Positions 54,237 to 63,987 of a stretch of 64,000 nucleotides of DNA are shown one piece after another (position 1 is the first letter of the stretch; each line of letters begins with the position of its first letter). The position numbers and the translations under genes were made by a program. Origin of the DNA: Pseudomonas oryzae (GTDB lineage Bacteria > Pseudomonadota > Gammaproteobacteria > Pseudomonadales > Pseudomonadaceae); NCBI RefSeq assembly GCF_900104805.1, contig NZ_LT629751.1, positions 1 to 64,000 on the forward strand, given 5' to 3'. The notes under the pieces are model-generated. The model was given only the letters and a program-made list of their open reading frames with translations. It was not told the origin of the DNA and made no database searches.

Positions 54237-55724
54237 ATGGTTCCCGTGATCGCTCTGGTAGGACGGCCGAACGTCGGCAAGTCCACCCTGTTCAACCGCC
54301 TGACCAAGACCCGCGACGCCATCGTCGCCGACTACGCCGGCCTGACCCGCGACCGCAAGTACGGCGAGGCCAAGTGGCAGGGGCGTACCTACATCGTCAT
54401 CGACACCGGGGGCATCTCCGGCGACGAGGAGGGCATCGACGCCAAGATGGCCGAGCAGTCGCTGCAGGCCATCGAGGAAGCCGACGCCGTGCTGTTCATG
54501 GTCGACTCGCGCGCCGGGATGACCGCCGCCGACCAGATGATCGCCGAGCACCTGCGCAAGAACAACAAGCGCACCTTCCTGGTCGCCAACAAGGTCGACA
54601 CCGTCGATCCGGACATCGCCCGCGCCGAGTTCAGCCCGCTGGCCATCGGCGACGCCTTCCCGGTCGCCGCCGCCCACGGTCGCGGCGTCAACGCCCTGCT
54701 GCAGGCCGCCCTGGGCGAGTTCCCCAAGGACGAGGGCGAGGAAGACGAATTCGCCGTCGAAGGTGAAGGCGAGGAGGGCGCCGCCCCGGCCGAGCCCAAG
54801 CAGCGCATCCCCGGCCCGGACGAACACTCCGGGATCAAGATCGCCATCATCGGCCGCCCCAACGTCGGCAAGTCGACCCTGGTCAACCGCATGCTCGGCG
54901 AGGAGCGGGTGATCGTCTACGATCAGGCCGGCACCACCCGCGACAGCATCTACATCCCCTTCGAGCGTGACGACGCCAAGTACACCCTGATCGACACCGC
55001 CGGCGTGCGCCGTCGCGGCAAGATCTTCGAGGCGGTGGAAAAGTTCTCGGTGGTGAAGACCCTGCAGGCGATCCAGGACGCCAACGTGGTGATCTTCGTC
55101 ATGGACGCCCGCGAAGGCGTGGTCGACCACGACCTCAACCTGCTCGGCTTCGTGCTGGAGACCGGCCGCGCACTGGTCATCGCCCTCAACAAGTGGGACG
55201 GCATGGACAGTCACGAGCGTGACCGGGTCAAGACCGAACTGGAGCGGCGCCTGCAGTTCGTCGACTTCGCCGACATCCACTTCATCTCCGCGCTGCACGG
55301 CACCGGCGTCGGCCACCTGTACAAGTCGGTGCAGGAGTCGTTCCGCTCGGCGGTGACCCGCTGGCCGACCAGCTACCTGACCCAGATCCTCGAGGATGCG
55401 GTCAGCACCCACCAGCCGCCGCTGGTCAATGGCCGCCGGATCAAGCTGCGCTATGCCCACCTCGGCGGCGCCAACCCGCCGCTGATCGTGATCCACGGCA
55501 ACCAGGTCGACGCGGTGCCGCGTGCCTACTCGCGCTATCTGGAGAACACCTACCGGCGGGTGCTCAAGCTGGTCGGCACGCCGATCCGCATCGAGTTCAA
55601 GGGCGGCGAGAACCCCTACGAGGGCAAGAAGAACACCCTCACCGTCCGCCAGGTGAACAAGAAGCGCCGGCTGATGAGCCACCACAAGAAGGCCGAGAAG
55701 AAGAAGAAGGACAAGCGCCGCTGA
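54237..55724 (+). CDS. der: Ribosome-assembly GTPase Der (EngA)
   Basis: A 495-residue protein with two GTPase domains in tandem: G1 motif GRPNVGKS at 9-16 and again at 206-213. The C-terminal KH-like domain ends in a lysine-rich tail. Der acts in 50S subunit assembly. Start ATG 54237 fits the family start [22 protein letters not shown] lies upstream. An acidic linker of about 25 residues separates the G domains. Confidence 0.97.
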   Translation: MVPVIALVGRPNVGKSTLFNRLTKTRDAIVADYAGLTRDRKYGEAKWQGRTYIVIDTGGISGDEEGIDAKMAEQSLQAIEEADAVLFMVDSRAGMTAADQMIAEHLRKNNKRTFLVANKVDTVDPDIARAEFSPLAIGDAFPVAAAHGRGVNALLQAALGEFPKDEGEEDEFAVEGEGEEGAAPAEPKQRIPGPDEHSGIKIAIIGRPNVGKSTLVNRMLGEERVIVYDQAGTTRDSIYIPFERDDAKYTLIDTAGVRRRGKIFEAVEKFSVVKTLQAIQDANVVIFVMDAREGVVDHDLNLLGFVLETGRALVIALNKWDGMDSHERDRVKTELERRLQFVDFADIHFISALHGTGVGHLYKSVQESFRSAVTRWPTSYLTQILEDAVSTHQPPLVNGRRIKLRYAHLGGANPPLIVIHGNQVDAVPRAYSRYLENTYRRVLKLVGTPIRIEFKGGENPYEGKKNTLTVRQVNKKRRLMSHHKKAEKKKKDKRR

Positions 55725-55745
55725 GGCTCTGTCCCGCAGTGAAAG

Positions 55746-55779
55746 ACGCCGCCGGCCCGCAAGGGCGGCGGCGTTTTTC
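55746..55779 (+). terminator. Intrinsic terminator of der
   Basis: ACGCCGCC pairs with GGCGGCGT, with an inner GCCC/GGGC stem around GCAA, then TTTTT. Clear plus-strand terminator. Confidence 0.9.
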
Positions 55780-55797
55780 GTGGGCTGGCGCGATTTT

Positions 55798-55880
55798 GTA
55801 GGGTGGACAACTCGCGCAGCGATTGTCCACCGGCGCCCTGCCAGATCGGTGGACAAGGCTGCGCCGTTGTCCACCCTACG
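55798..55880. repeat. REP-like inverted pair, GTAGGGTGGACAA family
   Basis: A first unit begins GTAGGGTGGACAA and ends TTGTCCACC; a second unit begins GGTGGACAA and ends TTGTCCACCCTAC. The pair forms one large inverted repeat of about 83 bp, 2 bp from the stop of the next gene. It differs from the GTAGGGTGCGC family. Confidence 0.85.
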
Positions 55881-55882
55881 CT

Positions 55883-57121
55883 TCAGCGCTGCTCTTTCAG
55901 CCAGCGCAGCACGCCCAGCCCGGCGGCGCGGCCGCTGGCGAAGCAGGCGGTGAGCAGGTAGCCGCCGGTCGGCGCCTCCCAGTCGAGCATCTCGCCGGCG
56001 CAGAACACCCCCGGCACTTCATTCAGCATCAGCTGGGCGTCCAGCGCCGCGAACGGCACGCCGCCGGCGCTGCTGATCGCCTCGTCCAGCGGCCGGGTAC
56101 GGACCAGCTCCAGCGGCAGTACCTTGATCGCGCTGGCCAGCCGCTCCATGTCCTGGAAGGTGGTGGCGTCGGTCAGCTCGCGCAGCAGGCCGGCGCGCAC
56201 GCCGTCGACGCCGAGGCCGGCCAGGTGGCGGGCCATCGAGCGCGAGCCGCGCGGCTTGTTCAGCGCGGCGAGTACCTGTTCGCCGGATCGGTTGGGCAAC
56301 AGGTCGAGATGGACGACGGCGCGGCCCGCGTTGTTGATCTGTTCGCGGATCGCTGCCGACAGCGCGTAGATCAGGCTGCCTTCCACGCCCTTGTCGGTGA
56401 CCACGAACTCGCCCTGGCGCGGCGCCTGGCCATCCAGGCGGAGCGCCACCGGCTTGACCGGCGCGCCGGCGAACTTGCCGGCGAACAAGGCGCTCCAGCC
56501 GGCCACCTCGAAGCCGCAGTTGCTCGGCTGCAGCGGCGCCACCGCGACGCCGCGCTGCGCCAGCAACGGCACCCAGGCGCCGTCCGAACCCAGGCGCGCC
56601 CAGCTGCCGCCACCGAGCGCCAGCACCGTGGCATCGGCCTGCACCCGCCGCTCGCCCTCGCTCGTGGCGATGCGCAGCGCACCGGACGCGTCCCAGCCCA
56701 GCCAGCGCGCGCGGGTGTGCAGCGCAACGCCCGCCTCGCGCAGGCGCCTGAGCCAGGCGCGCAGCAGCGGCGCGGCCTTCATGTCGGTGGGGAACACCCG
56801 CCCGGAGCTGCCGACGAAGGTGTCGATGCCCAGGCCATGGATCCAGGCGCGCAGCGCGTCGGCGTCGAAGTCCTCCAGCAGGCGGCCGATCTCGGCGGCG
56901 CGTGCACCATAGCGCTGGATGAAGGCCGGCTTGGGTTCGGCATGGGTGATGTTCATGCCGCCGACCCCGGCGAGCAGGAACTTGCGGCCCAGCGAGGGCA
57001 TGGCGTCGAACAGCTCGACCTGCGCGCCACCGGCGGCGAGCACTTCGGCGGCCATCAGGCCGGCGGGGCCGCCGCCGATCACGGCGACGCGAGGGGAAAC
57101 GGTAGGCGTGGAGCTGGACAT
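55883..57121 (-). CDS. FAD-dependent BaiN/HI0933-family oxidoreductase
   Basis: A 412-residue flavoprotein. The dinucleotide motif GGGPAGLMAAEVLAA lies at about 17-31; GRKFLLAGVGGMNITH and LALGGGSWARLGSDG are typical of the HI0933 (YhiN) family; C-terminal GGYLLTACFASGRAAG binds FAD. The reaction is unknown for most members. Start ATG 57121; the open frame extends upstream without support. It ends next to a REP pair. Confidence 0.87.
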   Translation of the reverse strand: MSSSTPTVSPRVAVIGGGPAGLMAAEVLAAGGAQVELFDAMPSLGRKFLLAGVGGMNITHAEPKPAFIQRYGARAAEIGRLLEDFDADALRAWIHGLGIDTFVGSSGRVFPTDMKAAPLLRAWLRRLREAGVALHTRARWLGWDASGALRIATSEGERRVQADATVLALGGGSWARLGSDGAWVPLLAQRGVAVAPLQPSNCGFEVAGWSALFAGKFAGAPVKPVALRLDGQAPRQGEFVVTDKGVEGSLIYALSAAIREQINNAGRAVVHLDLLPNRSGEQVLAALNKPRGSRSMARHLAGLGVDGVRAGLLRELTDATTFQDMERLASAIKVLPLELVRTRPLDEAISSAGGVPFAALDAQLMLNEVPGVFCAGEMLDWEAPTGGYLLTACFASGRAAGLGVLRWLKEQR

Positions 57122-57208
57122 GGCGGACGGCGGACAGGGAAACGGGGCCGGCATTCTAGCAGCAGGCCGTCGTGCCGATGCAGCGGCGCCCAGCTCGCCT
57201 GGCCCAGC

Positions 57209-57259
57209 GGTGCGCACGGCGCACCCTCCCGTACGGGGCCTGCGCCGCGCGCACCGGCC
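57209..57259. repeat. REP-like unit of the GTAGGGTGCGC family, partly degenerate
   Basis: GGTGCGCACGGCGCACCCT is a clear unit; a second, more divergent unit follows (57231-57259). It lies between the flavoprotein and the MATE gene. Close copies are at 6291-6342 and 63988-64000. Confidence 0.7.
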
Positions 57260-57262
57260 AAC

Positions 57263-58609
57263 CTACAACACTGCGATCCAGCCGCCGCGCCGCGCGATGC
57301 GCCAGGCGCAGGCGCCGAGGATCAGGCTGCGCAGTGCCATGAAGGCGAGGAAGGCCAGCCACAGCCCGGCGTTGGCCAATTCCTGCAGCCACCAGGCCAG
57401 TGGCAGGGCGAGGGCCAGCGCCAGCAGCATGGCGTCGCGCATCTCCCGCGCCCGGGTGGCGCCGATGAACAGGCCGTCGAGCAGGTAGCTCCACACCGCC
57501 AGCAGCGGCAGGGCGGCGAGGAACGGCAGATGGGCGTGGGCGATGGCGCGCACCGCGGCGATGTCGGTCTGCAGGCCGACGAACCAGGTGCCGGCGAGCA
57601 GGAAGAAGGCAGCGAAGGCGAGGCTGGCGAGCAACGACCAGAGCCCTGCCACCCACAAGCTGCGGCGCAGCGCCAGGCGGTCGCGCGCGCCCAGGGCGTG
57701 GCCGCACAGCGCCTCGACGGCATGGGCCAGGCCATCGAGGGCGTGCGCGGTGAGCAGCAGACCGTTGAGCAGCAGGGCATTGGCCGCCACCGTGGCGTCG
57801 CCCAGGCGGGTACCCTGCACGGTCATCAGGAAGAACACGCTCTGCAGCGCCAGGGTACGCAGCAGGATGTCGCGGTTGACCGCCAGCAGCGGTCGCCAGG
57901 CGGCCCAGCGGCGCAGCGCCGGCCAGTCGGCACGGCCGGCGTATTCGCCCAGGCGGCGGCGGGCGAGCCAAAGGCCGAGCAGCGCGCCGCTCCACTCGGC
58001 GAGCACCGAGGCCCAGGCGGCGCCGGCCACGCCCCAGCCGAGGCCGAGCACGAACCACAGGTCGAGCGCGACGTTGAGCAGGTTGGCGACGAGCAGCATG
58101 GCCAGCGGCGCGCGGGCGTTCTGGCTGCCGAGCAGCCAGCCGATCAGCGCGTAGCTGGCCAGCGCGGCGGGCAGGCCGAGCAGGCGGATGTGCAGGTAGT
58201 CGCGGGCCAGGGCATCCAGTTCGGCGCCCGGCTGCATCAGGCCGAGCAGCGCCGGGAGCAGCGGCAGCGCCAGCAGGCTGCACAGCAGGGCCAACAGTCC
58301 GGCCAGCAGCAGGCCCTGGATCAGCAGGGTGCGCAGCGCGCCGCCGTCGCCGCGCCCGCTGGCCTGGGCGGCGAAGCCGGTGGTGCCCATGCGCAGGAAG
58401 CCGAAGGTCCACACCAGCAGGCTGTACAGGCTGCCGCCGACCGCGGCGGCGCCGAGCTGGTGGGCGTGCGGCAGGTGGCCGACCACCGCGCTGTCGACCA
58501 GCGCCACCAGCGGCACCGACAGGTTGGAGAGGATCATCGGCCCGGCCAGCGCCCACACCCGGCGCTGGGTGGGGGCGTGGCGCCAGGCGTCGCGCCAGCT
58601 CTCAACCAC
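57263..58609 (-). CDS. dinF: MATE-family efflux transporter, DinF-like
   Basis: A 448-residue membrane protein with about twelve helices of the DinF branch of MATE transporters. Conserved PMILSNLSVPLVALVDSAVVG and FLRMGTTGFAAQASG. DinF-type exporters use Na+ or H+ gradients to remove drugs or oxidants. Start GTG 58609 overlaps the end of the upstream ydcZ-like gene by 8 bp, so the two may be translationally coupled. No ribosome-binding site is obvious. Confidence 0.9.
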   Translation of the reverse strand: MVESWRDAWRHAPTQRRVWALAGPMILSNLSVPLVALVDSAVVGHLPHAHQLGAAAVGGSLYSLLVWTFGFLRMGTTGFAAQASGRGDGGALRTLLIQGLLLAGLLALLCSLLALPLLPALLGLMQPGAELDALARDYLHIRLLGLPAALASYALIGWLLGSQNARAPLAMLLVANLLNVALDLWFVLGLGWGVAGAAWASVLAEWSGALLGLWLARRRLGEYAGRADWPALRRWAAWRPLLAVNRDILLRTLALQSVFFLMTVQGTRLGDATVAANALLLNGLLLTAHALDGLAHAVEALCGHALGARDRLALRRSLWVAGLWSLLASLAFAAFFLLAGTWFVGLQTDIAAVRAIAHAHLPFLAALPLLAVWSYLLDGLFIGATRAREMRDAMLLALALALPLAWWLQELANAGLWLAFLAFMALRSLILGACAWRIARRGGWIAVL

Positions 58610-59054
58610 GACGGATCAGCCACACCCCGGCGACGATCAGCACCAGGCCGGCGACCTTGCCCAGGCTCAGCGACGACTGCGGAAAGCCGGCCCAGCCGAA
58701 GTGGTCGAGCACCACGGCAGCCGTCAGCTGGCCGGCGAGGATCAGCGACATGAACAGCAGGGCGCCGATGCGCGGCGCGGCGAAGGCAGCGCTGACCACG
58801 AACAGTACGCCGAGCAGGCCGCCGGTCCAGTGCCACCAGCTCAGCCCGCGAAACGGCGTCAGGCTCGTGGGCAGCTCGCGCTGGGCGAGGGTGATGAACA
58901 GCAGGGCCAGGCTGCCGACCACGAAGGAGATCAGCGAGGCGGCCAGCACGCTGTCGATGCGCTGCGCCAGCTGGGCGTTGACCCCCGCCTGCACGGGCAT
59001 CATGGCGCCGGAGAGCAGCGGCAGGGCGAGCAGCAGCCAGCTGGGGAAGGACAT
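58602..59054 (-). CDS. ydcZ: DMT-superfamily YdcZ-like membrane protein
   Basis: A 150-residue protein with five predicted helices of the DUF606 (YdcZ) family, the half-size branch of the drug/metabolite transporters. NAQLAQRIDSVLAASLISFVVG, and GLLGVLFVVSAAFAAPRIG are typical. Start ATG 59054 has GGAG; the open frame upstream is unused. Overlaps dinF by 8 bp. Confidence 0.85.
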   Translation of the reverse strand: MSFPSWLLLALPLLSGAMMPVQAGVNAQLAQRIDSVLAASLISFVVGSLALLFITLAQRELPTSLTPFRGLSWWHWTGGLLGVLFVVSAAFAAPRIGALLFMSLILAGQLTAAVVLDHFGWAGFPQSSLSLGKVAGLVLIVAGVWLIRRG

Positions 59055-59219
59055 GGGCGACTCCAGGGCGGATGGTAGGGCGCCATAGTATGCCGCAATC
59101 CGCCCTCTGCACCGCGCTGCGCAGCCTGCCTGGCGGGCGTCCGGCGCGAGCGTTGCCGGGGCGGATGCCTGGCGCACTGGAAGGCCCGGCAGGCTGGTCT
59201 ATGGTTAAGACGTTACAGG

Positions 59220-59240
59220 TCGCCCGGTCGGCCCGGGCGA
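59220..59240 (+). promoter_or_regulatory. Leader hairpin upstream of fdnG
   Basis: TCGCCCGG (59220-59227) pairs with CCGGGCGA (59233-59240) around TCGGC, followed by TCTTTCCC. It lies 28 bp before the fdnG start and 16 bp before its GAGGAG. Possible attenuator; see finding. Confidence 0.5.
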
Positions 59241-59268
59241 TCTTTCCCTGCCTGATGAGGAGCGCACG

Positions 59269-62200
59269 ATGGACATGAACCGTCGGCAATTCTTCAAGGT
59301 CTGCGGTGTCGGCCTGGGAGCCTCGAGCCTGGCGGCTCTGGGCATGGCGCCACCGCCGGCCTACGCCGAGACGATCCGCCACTTCAAGCTGGCCAGCACC
59401 CGCGAGACCCGCAACACCTGCCCGTACTGCTCGGTCGGCTGTGGCCTGATCATGTACAGCCGTGGTGATGGCGGCAAGAACGTGGTCCAGGAAATCATCC
59501 ACATCGAGGGCGACGCCGACCACCCGGTCAACCGCGGCACCCTGTGCCCGAAGGGCGCCGGCCTGCTCGACTTCGTGCACAGCCCCAACCGCCTCAGATA
59601 CCCCGAGGTGCGCGAAGCCGGCAGCAACGCGTGGAAGCGCATCGGCTGGGACGAGGCGCTGGAGCGCATCGCCCGGCTGATGAAGGATGACCGCGACGCC
59701 AACTTCGTCGAGCGGAATGCGAGCGGGCAGACGGTCAACCGCTGGCTGACCACCGGCTTCCTCGCCGCCTCGGCGTCCTCCAACGAAGCGGGCTACATCA
59801 CCCACAAGGTGGTGCGTTCGCTGGGCATGCTGGCGTTCGACAACCAGGCGCGTGTCTGACACGGCCCGACGGTGGCAGGTCTTGCCCCGACGTTTGGCCG
59901 TGGCGCCATGACCAATCACTGGTCCGACATCAAGAATGCGGACCTGGTTTTGATCATGGGCGGCAACGCCGCCGAAGCCCACCCCTGCGGCTTCAAGTGG
60001 GTGACCGAAGCGAAGGCGCACAACAAGGCGCGCCTGATCGTGGTCGACCCGCGCTTCAACCGTTCCGCCTCGGTGGCCGACCTGTACGCGCCGATCCGCA
60101 CCGGCACGGACATCGCCTTCCTCGGCGGGCTGATCAACTACCTGCTGGAGAACGACAGGATCCAGCACGAATACGTGCGCAACTACACCGACCTGGCGTT
60201 CGTGGTGAAGGAGGGCTTCGCCTTCGCGGACGGCCTGTTCAACGGCTACGACGCGGACAGGCGCGGCTACCCGGACAAGTCCGCCTGGGGCTACGAGATC
60301 GGCGCGGACGGCTACGCGATGGTCGACCCGACCCTCAGCCATCCGCGCTGCGTCTACAACCTGCTCAGGCAGCACTACAGCCGCTACACCCCGGAGCTGG
60401 TCAGCAGCATCTGCGGCACGCCGCAGGAAACCATGCTCAAGGTCTGGGAGGCCATCGCCGAAACCTCGGCGCCCGGCAAGGCGATGACCATCATGTACGC
60501 CCTCGGCTGGACCCAGCACAGCGTGGGCTCGCAGATGATCCGTACCGGTGCCATGGTGCAGTTGCTGCTCGGCAACATCGGCATGCCCGGCGGCGGCATG
60601 AACGCCCTGCGCGGCCACTCCAACATCCAGGGCCTCACCGACCTGGGCCTGCTGTCGAACCTGCTGCCCGGCTACCTGACCCTGGCCGGCGACGCCGAGC
60701 AGGACTACGCCGGCTACATCGCCAAACGCACGCAGAAACCGCTGCGCCCGGGGCAGCTGTCCTACTGGCAGAACTACGAGAAGTTCCACGTCAGCCTGAT
60801 GAAGGCCTGGTTCGGCAAGGCCGCCACGGCGGAGAACGACTGGGCCTACCACTGGCTGCCCAAGCTGGACGTGCCCGGCTACGACGTGCTCAAGGTGTTC
60901 GACATGATGTTCCAGGGGCAGATCAACGGCTACTTCTGCCAGGGCTTCAACCCGATCGCCGCCTTCCCCAACAAGGCCAAGGTCGGCGCGGCGCTGGCCA
61001 GGCTCAAGTACCTGGTGATCATGGACCCGCTGGTCACCGACACCTCGGAGTTCTGGCGCAACGCCGGCGAGTTCAACGACGTCGACACGGCGAGCATCCA
61101 GACCACGGTGTTCCGCCTGCCGACCACCTGTTTCGCCGAGGAGGACGGCTCCCTGGTCAACAGCGGACGCTGGCTGCAGTGGCACTGGAAGGCCGCCGAA
61201 CCGCCGGGCGAGGCGCGCACCGACATCGCCATCATGGCCGGGCTGTTCCACCGTCTGCGCGAGCTGTACCAGAAGGAGGGTGGCGCCTTCGCCGCGCCGA
61301 TCCTTAATCTCGACTGGTCCTACTTGCGCCCGGATGAGCCGGGGCCGGACGAACTGGCCCGCGAGTTCAGCGGCAAGGCGCTGGCCGACGTCTCGGATCC
61401 TGCCAGCGGCGCCGTGCTGGCCAGGGCCGGCGAACAGCTGGCCGGTTTCGCCCAACTGCGCGCCGACGGCACGACCGCCAGCGGCTGCTGGATCTTCAGC
61501 GGCAGCTGGACGCAGGCCGGCAACCAGATGGCGCGGCGCGACAACGCCGACCCCTACGGCATGGGCCAGACCCTCGGCTGGGCCTGGGCCTGGCCGGCCA
61601 ACCGGCGCATCCTCTACAACCGCGCCTCGGCCGATCCTTCGGGCCGGCCGTGGGATCCGGTGAAGAAGCGCCTGGTGTGGTGGAACGGCAAGAGCTGGGG
61701 TGGCACCGACGTGCCCGACTTCAAGGCCGACTCGGCACCGGAAGACGGCATGAACCCGTTCATCATGAACCCCGAAGGGGTGGCGCGCTTCTTCGCCGTC
61801 GACCGGATGGCCGAAGGGCCGTTCCCCGAGCACTACGAGCCGTTCGAGACGCCGATCGGGCGCAACCCGCTGCATGGCAACGCCCAGGCGGTGAGCAATC
61901 CGGCGGCACGGGTGTTCAAGAACGACCTGGAGCTGTTCGGCAAGGCGGAGGAATTCCCCTACGCCGCCACCACCTACCGGCTCACCGAGCACTTCCACTA
62001 CTGGACCAAGCACTGCCGGCTCGCCGCCATCACCCAGCCCGAGCAGTTCGTCGAGATCGGCGAAACGCTGGCGAAGGAGCTGGGCATCAAGGCCGGCGAC
62101 CGCGTCAGGGTGTCCTCCAACCGCGGCTACATCAAGGCGGTGGCGGTGGTGACCAAGCGCCTGCGGCCGCTGACGGTGGACGGCAAGATCGTGCACCACG

Positions 62201-62340
62201 TCGGCATCCCGATCCACTGGGGCTTCACCGGGGTGGCCAAGAACGGCTTCATCACCAACACCCTGACGCCCTTCGTCGGCGACGGCAACACGCAGACGCC
62301 GGAGTTCAAGTCGTTCCTCGTGAACGTGGAGAAGGTGTGA
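59269..62340 (+). CDS. fdnG: Formate dehydrogenase alpha subunit, selenocysteine at residue 197
   Basis: A 1023-residue Mo- or W-bis-MGD enzyme oxidising formate to CO2 on the periplasmic side. The Tat signal has RR at 5-6 (RRQFFK). The [4Fe-4S] ligands are C51, C54, C58 and C93. The frame is interrupted by TGA 59857-59859, which codes selenocysteine 197 (QARV-U-HGPTV), with H198 beside it, as in E. coli FdnG/FdoG. The frame then continues unbroken. Without readthrough the product would be a 196-residue fragment. Length agrees with the family (about 1015). GAGGAG at 59257-59262. fdnH begins 1 bp after the stop. Confidence 0.96.
59857..59902 (+). promoter_or_regulatory. Selenocysteine codon and SECIS-like element in fdnG
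   Basis: The TGA is followed by a lower stem CACGGCC (59860-59866) with GGCCGTG (59896-59902) and an upper stem GG-GGCA (59871-59877) with TGCC-CC (59883-59888). T59873 is bulged, and the loop is GGTCT (59878-59882). This is the arrangement of the E. coli SelB-binding hairpin, which has a bulged U17 and G23-U24 in the loop. Confidence 0.92.
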
Positions 62341-62341
62341 C

Positions 62342-63268
62342 ATGGCCAGCCAAGACATCATCGCCCGTTCCGCCACCACCACGCCGATGCCGCAGGTTCG
62401 CCAGGTCGGCGAGGTGGCCAAGCTGATCGATACCTCCAAGTGCATCGGCTGCAAGGCCTGCCAGGTGGCCTGCTCGGAGTGGAACGAGCTGCGCGACCAG
62501 GTCGGCGGCAACGCCGGCACCTACGACAACCCCAACGACCTCAGCGCCGACTCCTGGACGTTGATGCGTTTCACCGAGTACGAGAACCCCGGAACCGGCA
62601 ACCTCGAATGGCTGATCCGCAAGGACGGCTGCATGCATTGCGCCGACCCCGGCTGCCTCAAGGCCTGTCCAAGCCCGGGAGCGATCGTCAAGTACGCCAA
62701 CGGCATCGTCGACTTCAACCAGGACAAGTGCATCGGCTGTGGCTACTGCATCACCGGCTGCCCGTTCGACATCCCGCGCATCTCGCAGAAGGACCACAAG
62801 GCCTACAAGTGCACCTTGTGTTCCGACCGCGTGGCCGTGGGCCTGGAGCCGGCCTGCGTGAAGACCTGCCCGACCGGCGCCATCGTGTTCGGCAGCAAGG
62901 AGGACATGCAGGTGCATGCCGCCGGGCGCATCGCCGACCTCAAGGAACGCGGCTTCGACCAGGCCGGGCTGTACGACCCGGACGGCGTCGGCGGCACCCA
63001 CGTGATGTACGTGCTGCACCACGCCGATCAGCCGTCGCTGTACGCGGGACTGCCCGATCAGCCGGTGATCAGCCCGCTGGTCAGCCTGTGGAAGGGCATC
63101 GCCAAGCCGCTGGCGCTGCTGGCCATGGGCGCCACCGTGCTGGCCGGTTTCTTCCACTACGTGCGGGTCGGGCCGAACAAGGTCGACGAGGAGGAGGACC
63201 CCGGCGAGCCGACGGTACATCAGGTCGATCCGTCGGTGCACGTGGTGGATCCGAACAAGCAGCCCTGA
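62342..63268 (+). CDS. fdnH: Formate dehydrogenase iron-sulfur beta subunit
   Basis: A 308-residue protein with four [4Fe-4S] clusters. Cysteine groups: 34/37/40/44, 97/100/105/109, 130/133/136/140 and 157/160/172/176. A C-terminal membrane helix spans about 255-273, with a short acidic tail. It passes electrons from FdnG to FdnI. It starts one base after the fdnG stop. Confidence 0.96.
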   Translation: MASQDIIARSATTTPMPQVRQVGEVAKLIDTSKCIGCKACQVACSEWNELRDQVGGNAGTYDNPNDLSADSWTLMRFTEYENPGTGNLEWLIRKDGCMHCADPGCLKACPSPGAIVKYANGIVDFNQDKCIGCGYCITGCPFDIPRISQKDHKAYKCTLCSDRVAVGLEPACVKTCPTGAIVFGSKEDMQVHAAGRIADLKERGFDQAGLYDPDGVGGTHVMYVLHHADQPSLYAGLPDQPVISPLVSLWKGIAKPLALLAMGATVLAGFFHYVRVGPNKVDEEEDPGEPTVHQVDPSVHVVDPNKQP

Positions 63269-63293
63269 AGCTGGGCAGCACACTCACGCATCC

Positions 63294-63335
63294 CCCTCTC
63301 CCCGCGGGGAGAGGGTCGGGGTGAGGGGGCCGGCG
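63294..63335. repeat. Intergenic palindrome of the CCCTCTCCCC family
   Basis: CCCTCTCCCCG and CGGGGAGAGGG form a perfect 22-bp palindrome, followed by TCGGGGTGAGGGGGCC. It lies between fdnH and fdnI. A known widespread repeat type has the same layout, from memory; copy number elsewhere is not known. Confidence 0.75.
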
Positions 63336-63363
63336 CCACGCCGACTTCTTCCGGGAGCCAAGC

Positions 63364-63981
63364 ATGAAACACGAGATCCAGCGCTACACCCCTTCGGAGC
63401 GGTCCAATCACTGGGCCGTGGCCATCCTGTTCGTCCTCGCCGGGCTGTCCGGGCTGGCGCTGTTCCATCCGGCACTGTTCTGGCTGTCCGGGCTGTTCGG
63501 CGGCGGGGTGTGGACGCGCATCCTGCACCCCTTCCTCGGCCTGGCGATGTTCGCGCTGTTCCTGATCATGGCGCTGCGCTTCGCCCACCATAACCGCCTG
63601 AACGCCAACGACCGCCAGTGGCTCGGCCAGATGGGCGATGTGCTCAACAACCGCGAGGACAAGCTGCCGGAAGTCGGCCGCTACAACGCCGGGCAGAAAC
63701 TGCTGTTCTGGGTGCTGGTGCTGTGCATGCTGGTGCTGCTGGCCAGCGGCATCGTCATCTGGCGGCAGTACTTCGGCCATGTGTTCGGCATCGAGCTGAT
63801 CCGCCTGGCCGCGCTGGCGCATGCCCTGGCGGCCTTCGTGCTGGTCACCAGCATCATCGTGCACGTCTACGCCGCCATCTGGGTCAAGGGTTCGGTGGGC
63901 GCCATGCTCACCGGCAAGGTCAGCCGCGCCTGGGCGCGCAAGCACCATCCGGGCTGGTTCAAGGAGATCGGCCGCAAGTAG
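63364..63981 (+). CDS. fdnI: Formate dehydrogenase cytochrome b556 gamma subunit
   Basis: A 205-residue membrane protein with four helices holding two b haems. H16, H55, H153 and H167 match the haem ligands of E. coli FdnI in spacing. It passes electrons to the quinone pool. A repeat-bearing gap of 95 bp separates it from fdnH. The first bases of a further REP-like repeat follow the stop. Confidence 0.95.
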   Translation: MKHEIQRYTPSERSNHWAVAILFVLAGLSGLALFHPALFWLSGLFGGGVWTRILHPFLGLAMFALFLIMALRFAHHNRLNANDRQWLGQMGDVLNNREDKLPEVGRYNAGQKLLFWVLVLCMLVLLASGIVIWRQYFGHVFGIELIRLAALAHALAAFVLVTSIIVHVYAAIWVKGSVGAMLTGKVSRAWARKHHPGWFKEIGRK

Positions 63982-63987
63982 GCCAGC

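Noticed and set aside
59857-59859. fdnG as a pseudogene with a nonsense mutation
   Set aside because: The TGA is at the selenocysteine site, with a SECIS after it and full conservation of the rest.
58534-62520. A 1328-residue frame antisense to fdnG
   Set aside because: It lies on the opposite strand of a gene with a certain function, has no ribosome-binding site, and consists of the low-complexity Arg/Ala/Val/His runs that GC-biased third positions produce.
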